Below, piece by piece: positions 60,189 through 64,000 of a stretch of DNA of 64,000 nucleotides; positions within the stretch are counted from its first letter, which is position 1; each line of letters starts with the position of its first letter. The notes beneath the pieces were generated by a model. The model searched no databases. It had not been told where the DNA came from and was given only the letters and a program-made list of their open reading frames with translations. The DNA is from Sphingopyxis sp. (GTDB taxonomy: Bacteria > Pseudomonadota > Alphaproteobacteria > Sphingomonadales > Sphingomonadaceae). The stretch is taken from positions 124,001 to 188,000 of the forward strand of contig NZ_JADIZJ010000006.1 of assembly GCF_016704835.1 (NCBI RefSeq), read 5' to 3'. The translations under genes were made by a program, and so were the position numbers.

Positions 60189-61150
60189 CCTTGCGCGCGA
60201 TTCTAGCGGGTACCGGGTCGGCGCTGCCGCGCAACCGCGTGTCGAACGCCGAACTGGCGGAGCGCGTCGATACCAGCGACGAATGGATTGTCGAGCGCAC
60301 TGGTATCCGCTTCCGCCATATCGCCGAGCCCGACGAGACGACAGCGACGCTGGGCGCCGCGGCGGCGCAGCAGGCGCTGGCGGCGGCGGGGCTTGAGCCG
60401 TCGGATATCGGCTTGATCATCCTCGCCACCGCTACCCCCGACAATACGTTTCCGGCCAGCGCGACCAAGGTGCAGGCGCTGCTCGGCGCCCCCGATTGCA
60501 TCGCGTTCGACGTCGCCGCGGTCTGCTCGGGCTTTCTTTACGCGGTGTCGGTCGCTGATGCGATGCTGCGCACCGGCGCGGCCAAGCATGCACTGGTAAT
60601 CGGGTCTGAAACCTTCAGCCGGATCCTCGACTGGGAAGACCGCACGACCTGCGTCCTGTTCGGCGATGGCGCCGGGGCTGTCGTGCTGTCGGCAAAGGAC
60701 GTCGACGACGATCAGGGCATATTGGCGACGCGGTTGCATGCCGAGGGCAAATATTCGGGGATGCTTTATGTCGATGGCGGACCGTCGACCACCGGCACCG
60801 TCGGCCATGTCCGCATGCAGGGCCGTGAGGTGTTCCGACATGCCGTCACCAATCTGGCATCGGTGCTGGGCGAAGTGATGGCCGATGTCGGCCTGTCGCC
60901 CGACCAGATCGACTGGGTTGTGCCGCATCAGGCGAACAAGCGGATCATCGACGCGACCGCCAAAAAGCTGGGTCTGCCGTCCGAACGTGTTGTGCTGACC
61001 GTCGATCAGCATGCCAACACCTCGGCGGCGTCGGTGCCGCTGGCGCTGGACCTCGCGGTCCGCGACGGGCGGATCAAGCGCGGCGATCTGGTCGTGCTCG
61101 AGGCGATGGGCGGCGGCTTTACCTGGGGCGCCGCGGTTCTGCGCGTCTGA
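60185..61150 (+). CDS. fabH: beta-ketoacyl-ACP synthase III
   Basis: A 321-residue enzyme that starts fatty acid synthesis from acetyl-CoA and malonyl-ACP. The active-site cysteine is in AAVCSGFLYAV near residue 113; the histidine in WVVPHQANKRIID near residue 245 and the asparagine in DQHANTSAASVPLA near residue 276. Early TDEWIVERTGI-like SDEWIVERTGIRFRH is near residue 30. Coupled to plsX by ATGA. Malonyl-CoA for this pathway comes from accB/accC at 44-46 kb. Confidence 0.97.
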   Translation: MTLRAILAGTGSALPRNRVSNAELAERVDTSDEWIVERTGIRFRHIAEPDETTATLGAAAAQQALAAAGLEPSDIGLIILATATPDNTFPASATKVQALLGAPDCIAFDVAAVCSGFLYAVSVADAMLRTGAAKHALVIGSETFSRILDWEDRTTCVLFGDGAGAVVLSAKDVDDDQGILATRLHAEGKYSGMLYVDGGPSTTGTVGHVRMQGREVFRHAVTNLASVLGEVMADVGLSPDQIDWVVPHQANKRIIDATAKKLGLPSERVVLTVDQHANTSAASVPLALDLAVRDGRIKRGDLVVLEAMGGGFTWGAAVLRV

Positions 61151-61301
61151 TTTGTGCTTTTGCCGCATTAACTCTTCGCTCCATCCGTTTCAGTTTGGCG
61201 GATTAATTCGCTTTTGTTACATAGGGGCACGGGACTCGTGACGGTGGGGGCTGTCCGGGACCGGTTCGACCATTTTCGCTTTACGAGGGGGAGGGACCAT
61301 C

Positions 61302-61595
61302 ATGACCGCAGGGACGCTTACGCGAGCCGACATTGCGACGCGGATCAACCAGCAAATCGGGTTGTCGCGCAACGAATCGGCGACGATCGTCGAATCGATT
61401 CTCGACCATATGTCCGACGCGCTGGCGGGCGGGCAGAATGTCAAAATCTCCGGCTTCGGCACCTTTGTCCTGCGCGACAAGGCGCAGCGGGTCGGGCGCA
61501 ATCCCAAGACCGGCATCGAAGTGCCGATCCTGCCGCGCCGCGTGATGACCTTTCGCGCCAGCCAGACGATGCGAGCGCGCGTTGCCGGTAAGTAA
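61302..61595 (+). CDS. ihfA: integration host factor subunit alpha
   Basis: A 97-residue HU/IHF-type DNA-bending protein. GLSRNESATIVESILDHM and KISGFGTFVLRDKAQRVGRN, followed by KTGIEVPILPRRVMTFRAS, give the beta-arm with the intercalating Pro. Alpha rather than beta because of the pairing with fabH and merR and the KTG.EVPI pattern. GAGGGGGAGGG precedes the ATG. Downstream of fabH by 151 bases, a typical order. Confidence 0.94.
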   Translation: MTAGTLTRADIATRINQQIGLSRNESATIVESILDHMSDALAGGQNVKISGFGTFVLRDKAQRVGRNPKTGIEVPILPRRVMTFRASQTMRARVAGK

Positions 61596-61609
61596 CCCAG
61601 GCCTCGGCC

Positions 61610-62014
61610 ATGGTGGGGTTTGACGTGCCGGACGACAGCGGCAAGGCGTCCGGCGCCATGCTCGCGATCGGCGAGCTGGCCGATCGGATCGGGGTGCCGA
61701 CGCACGTCCTGCGCTATTGGGAAACCCGCTTTCCGCAACTGAAGCCGCTCCAGCGCTCGGGCCGCCGCCGCTATTACCGTGCCGAGGATGTCGCGCTGGC
61801 CGAGCGGATCCATTATCTGCTGCATGTCCAGGGGTTCACGGTCGAGGGTGCGCGCAAGGCGTTGTCCGAGCCGGGGGCGAAGGTAGCCGAAGCGCCGGCC
61901 GTTGAAGCCCGCGCCGAGCGGGCGACCGGGAATGGTGCGATGGGGCACGCATATGGTGTGCCGGTCGCGGCGCTCGTCGCGCTGCGCCAGCGATTGGCCG
62001 CGGCGCTGGATTAG
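61610..62014 (+). CDS. MerR family transcriptional regulator
   Basis: A 134-residue regulator with an N-terminal winged helix: MLAIGELADRIGVPTHVLRY then WETRFPQLKPLQRSGRRRYYR (about residues 17-58) and a short coiled part. The C-terminal region is Ala/Glu-rich without metal-binding cysteines. In alphaproteobacteria a MerR-like gene regularly follows ihfA; its targets are not well known. An ATG at 61658 would give a shorter form. Confidence 0.88.
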   Translation: MVGFDVPDDSGKASGAMLAIGELADRIGVPTHVLRYWETRFPQLKPLQRSGRRRYYRAEDVALAERIHYLLHVQGFTVEGARKALSEPGAKVAEAPAVEARAERATGNGAMGHAYGVPVAALVALRQRLAAALD

Positions 62015-62313
62015 CGCGGCGGGGTCCGCGATCCGGTCGGTGCATGAGCCGCCTGATCATGCCAAAGTACAGGAAAGTTCAGGCTATTGCAGCCCCGGGT
62101 TTGTCGCGTTCGGCGGACAGATGGCGACCTGTTCTTGGCCGCATCCGTAATCCAAGTGGCAACCGTTTCTGGTTCACATATTGAATGAGCTGAGGCCAAG
62201 GCCGGCACAGCGGAATAATGTAGGACAGCATTTTTTTGTGGCGGATGGCTGTTTTAGGCTGGGAAAGGGTCTGCCCGCTCTTCTACGATGCGTGAGAATA
62301 GCGGACAGAACAC
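62015..62313. other. 299-base gap, lower GC, no gene seen
   Basis: Less GC-rich than its surroundings. No tRNA, no repeat and no convincing reading frame; an ATG at about 62058 opens only 41 codons without a ribosome site. Confidence 0.5.
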
Positions 62314-62751
62314 TCAACGGGAGCCGCTATCATCCACACGCCAGAAGTCGCGCGCCTCAGCTGGCATCTTGCCCAAGGCGGCGCTGAGCCGCTGCTTGTC
62401 TACGTGCTGCCACAGCGTTGCAGCCGCGGCGGCAATGCAACCTTGCTGCGCTAGTTGATGGTCGCGATGGTAGGCCATCACCTCTGCATCGAGTGTAGCT
62501 CGGCTCGCGAAGGGTGGCGCTTGATTCAGTATATGCCAGTCCTGCACGAAAACCGATCGCAGGAGAGGGGGCAGCGCCCGGGCGAATCTGAGTGCGTCTT
62601 TCGCTCCCAGGCGACGGCGGAAGGTATTGAAAACGCCCAACAGAACGCCCCAAGCCTGATGAGTTGTCTGAAGGTCAAGGGCCTCGCGCAGATCAACCAT
62701 GAAGCGGTCAAAATCCGCACTTGCCTGCTTATAATCGATCGGCACTGTCAT
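62314..62751 (-). CDS. DUF2267 domain protein
   Basis: A 145-residue protein. HQAWGVLLGVFNTFRRRLGA then LRFARALPPLLRSVFVQDW is the DUF2267 core; RLSAALGKMPAEARDFW near the end is its second half. The coding bases are less GC-rich and the codon use more relaxed than in flanking genes, hinting at later arrival. No ribosome site stands out. Function unknown. Confidence 0.75.
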   Translation of the reverse strand: MTVPIDYKQASADFDRFMVDLREALDLQTTHQAWGVLLGVFNTFRRRLGAKDALRFARALPPLLRSVFVQDWHILNQAPPFASRATLDAEVMAYHRDHQLAQQGCIAAAAATLWQHVDKQRLSAALGKMPAEARDFWRVDDSGSR

Positions 62752-62825
62752 GTGTCGATAAATGACGGGTCTGGGAAACAGTTACAAGCCGGAGCTACGA
62801 CCAAGTATGGCCGGTTCCAGACCCT

Positions 62826-62910
62826 CGTCATCCCGGACTTGATCCGGGATCCATGACGACAGTGCAGCTATGGATCCCGGATCAAGTCCGGGATCAAGTC
62901 CGGGATGACG
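62826..62910. repeat. inverted repeat with an internal tandem duplication
   Basis: Left arm CGTCATCCCGGACTTGATCC (62826 on) and right arm ending GTCCGGGATGACG (62910) are reverse complements. The right arm carries ATCAAGTCCGGG twice in tandem (12-base unit). Confidence 0.75.
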
Positions 62911-62924
62911 ATGAGGAGATAGTC

Positions 62925-63058
62925 CTCCCTGCCGCGAAGCGACGGAGAGGGGGGACCGTTCGCGAAGCGGACGGTGGAGGGGCCGCGACCTTAGCGCCAT
63001 AGCCCCTCCGTCAGCGCTACGCGCTGCCACCTCCCCATGGCTTCGCCACAGGGAAGAA
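62925..63058. repeat. dispersed repeat, family D copy 2
   Basis: Includes 63001-63051, nearly identical to 48665-48715, and a second arm around 62925-62985 (CCGCGAAGCGACGGAGAGG, then GAAGCGGACGGTGGAGGGGC) that is partly complementary to it. Confidence 0.7.
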
Positions 63059-63083
63059 TAATGGCCGCGACCCAAATTTCGGA

Positions 63084-63635
63084 TTAATCGTGATCCATCG
63101 CGGGCGCCAGCGCTGGGTCGAGGTCGCGGGGGCGGATGAAGGCGGCGAAGCGAGCCATGCCGATGTCGAGATCGTGCCAGTCGGCGATGTCGAGTTCGAG
63201 CCGCGCCAGCGCCGACGTCGGCAGCTTCTCCTCGACCTCACCGCGCAGCTCGTCGCCGCTCGTTTCCGGCACGAGCATCAGGATCAGATCCTCCAGCCCG
63301 GGATTGTGCCCCGAAATCAGCAGATGATCGGCATCGCGGCCGGTGTCGCGGATGACGTCGATCAGCGTCGCGGCGGAGGCAAGATAGATGCGGCGGTCCC
63401 AATGCGGTTCGATCGTGTCAAGCTCGGCGGCGGGCTGGAAGATGTCGAGCGTTTCGGTGACCCGCACCGCGGGCGACGCGATGATGCGGTCGATGGGAAG
63501 CTTCTGACGCTTCAGCCATTGCCCGACGATTTCGGCGCCACGCTGGCCGCGCTTGTTGATCGGGCGGTCGAAATCGCGCTCGACCTGGACATCCCAACCC
63601 GATTTGGCGTGGCGCAGGATCGTCAAAGTCTTCAA
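63084..63635 (-). CDS. SixA-type histidine phosphatase
   Basis: A 183-residue phosphohistidine phosphatase family protein. TLTILRHAKSGWDVQ holds the RHG-type nucleophilic histidine at residue 8, then RPINKRGQRGAEIVG, SPAVRVTETLDIF near residue 54 and LISGHNPGLEDLI near residue 105 with the second histidine. In E. coli SixA acts on histidine phosphotransfer proteins; here the target is unknown. The protein is somewhat longer than E. coli SixA. Confidence 0.88.
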   Translation of the reverse strand: MKTLTILRHAKSGWDVQVERDFDRPINKRGQRGAEIVGQWLKRQKLPIDRIIASPAVRVTETLDIFQPAAELDTIEPHWDRRIYLASAATLIDVIRDTGRDADHLLISGHNPGLEDLILMLVPETSGDELRGEVEEKLPTSALARLELDIADWHDLDIGMARFAAFIRPRDLDPALAPAMDHD

Positions 63636-63692
63636 AATCTTCCCCCGCGCCTTCGCGCTTATGCCGTCGTCCGGCAGCCTTGTGCCGCAAAC

Positions 63693-64000
63693 TTATGACG
63701 GTGAAAAGGCTGGAAAGGCGGTTTTTCGCCTTTCGACATTCGCCGTCGCGACATGATTGACCGCCTCGTCGAGTGGCAGGCGGCGGATCGGGGTGTCTTC
63801 GGGAAAGGCACTGAGTAGCCTCGACGGGAAGCTGGGCGAGAGCATCACGAACTGGCCGAAATCGTCGGCGCGGCGGATCAGGCGGCCGAACGCCTGCCCG
63901 ATGCGGCCGCGAATGACCATGTCGTCATGGGCACTGCCACCCTGCGCCGCGCGGCGGGCGGCGTGCAAAATCGTCGGGCGCGGCCATGGCACCCCCTCCA
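63693..64000 (-). CDS. DinG-like ATP-dependent DNA helicase, C-terminal part
   Basis: The window holds only the last 100 residues or so; the gene continues beyond 64000. RGRIGQAFGRLIRRADDFGQ with FVMLSPSFPSRLLSAFPEDTP is the motif VI region of DEAD2-type superfamily 2 helicases (QxxGRxxR). The end VERRKTAFPAFSPS is variable. Start, iron-sulfur cysteines and Walker A are outside the window. Confidence 0.75.
   Translation of the reverse strand, partial: EGVPWPRPTILHAARRAAQGGSAHDDMVIRGRIGQAFGRLIRRADDFGQFVMLSPSFPSRLLSAFPEDTPIRRLPLDEAVNHVATANVERRKTAFPAFSPS

Noticed and set aside
62058..62183. 41-codon ORF in the low-GC gap
   Set aside because: No ribosome site and no protein-like pattern.
62015..62200. 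tRNA-Pro after the ihfA-merR block
   Set aside because: I looked for it because some alphaproteobacteria have one here, but no cloverleaf or TTCRA loop is visible.
1..64000. CRISPR array, toxin-antitoxin pair, restriction system or prophage
   Set aside because: No regularly spaced repeats, and no gene that I recognise as such, on either strand.

Overview
The window is a 64 kb stretch of GC-rich alphaproteobacterial chromosome, almost certainly from the Sphingomonadales. I infer this from the protein sequences, which look most like Sphingopyxis or Sphingomonas; no database search was run. Supporting signs are the rpmF-plsX-fabH-ihfA-merR block, the lgt / MidA methyltransferase / pgeF operon, the accB-accC pair beside aroQ, a phasin / PHA synthase pair, many Tat and lipoprotein signals, and a promoter that fits the sigma-EcfG general stress factor. 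No rRNA, tRNA, CRISPR array, prophage or plasmid origin was seen. Most of it is ordinary core and house-keeping DNA.

Layout. 0.1-6.9 kb: HAD phosphatase, a cystathionine gamma-synthase family enzyme, a DASS carboxylate transporter, and a tightly overlapping operon on the minus strand (lgt, MidA-type methyltransferase, GNAT, pgeF). 7-13 kb: acyl-CoA synthetase, a cytochrome b plus Tat lipoprotein molybdoenzyme pair, a WYL regulator divergent from a DUF1579 protein, and the ruin of an S46 dipeptidyl-peptidase. 13-25.7 kb: argG, threonine aldolase, EamA exporter, hydrolase, murA, a DUF3011 protein, a metC-like lyase with MscS channel, and an HxlR regulator divergent from an SDR / HCCA-isomerase pair. 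25.7-29 kb: clpS, phasin and phaC. 29-42 kb: aminotransferase, amidase, MFS transporter, FMN reductase, haloalkane dehalogenase, purA, PspC with a tiny membrane protein, recF, arsC. Three L,D-transpeptidases of three different subfamilies lie at 34.6-44.1 kb. 44-48 kb: accC, accB, aroQ, and divergent thiS-thiG. 48-52.5 kb: stress and envelope small proteins and rarD. 52.5-53.9 kb: a decayed IS1182-like element with intact ends. 54-62 kb: pyrC, ygfZ, aspartic protease, metallo-beta-lactamase, MAPEG, then rpmF-plsX-fabH-ihfA-merR. 62-64 kb: DUF2267 protein, repeats, a SixA-type phosphatase and the C-terminus of a DinG-like helicase.

The most striking global signal concerns the sequence itself. 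At least eight otherwise well-conserved genes are broken or read through by one or two bases (FMN reductase, arsC, aroQ, thiG, pyrC, aspartic protease, metallo-beta-lactamase, rpmF), often in a short homopolymer. Several are normally essential, so uncorrected sequencing indels are likelier than real mutations. The S46 peptidase ruin and the IS remnant look genuinely decayed, because they also show a large deletion, an in-frame stop or many frame changes. I did not find a convincing undescribed multi-gene system. The best leads are regulatory: paired dyads at the phasin promoter, palindromes between two divergent regulator/target pairs, and the sigma-EcfG-like promoter of the CsbD gene. Four families of short dispersed inverted repeats fill several intergenic gaps.
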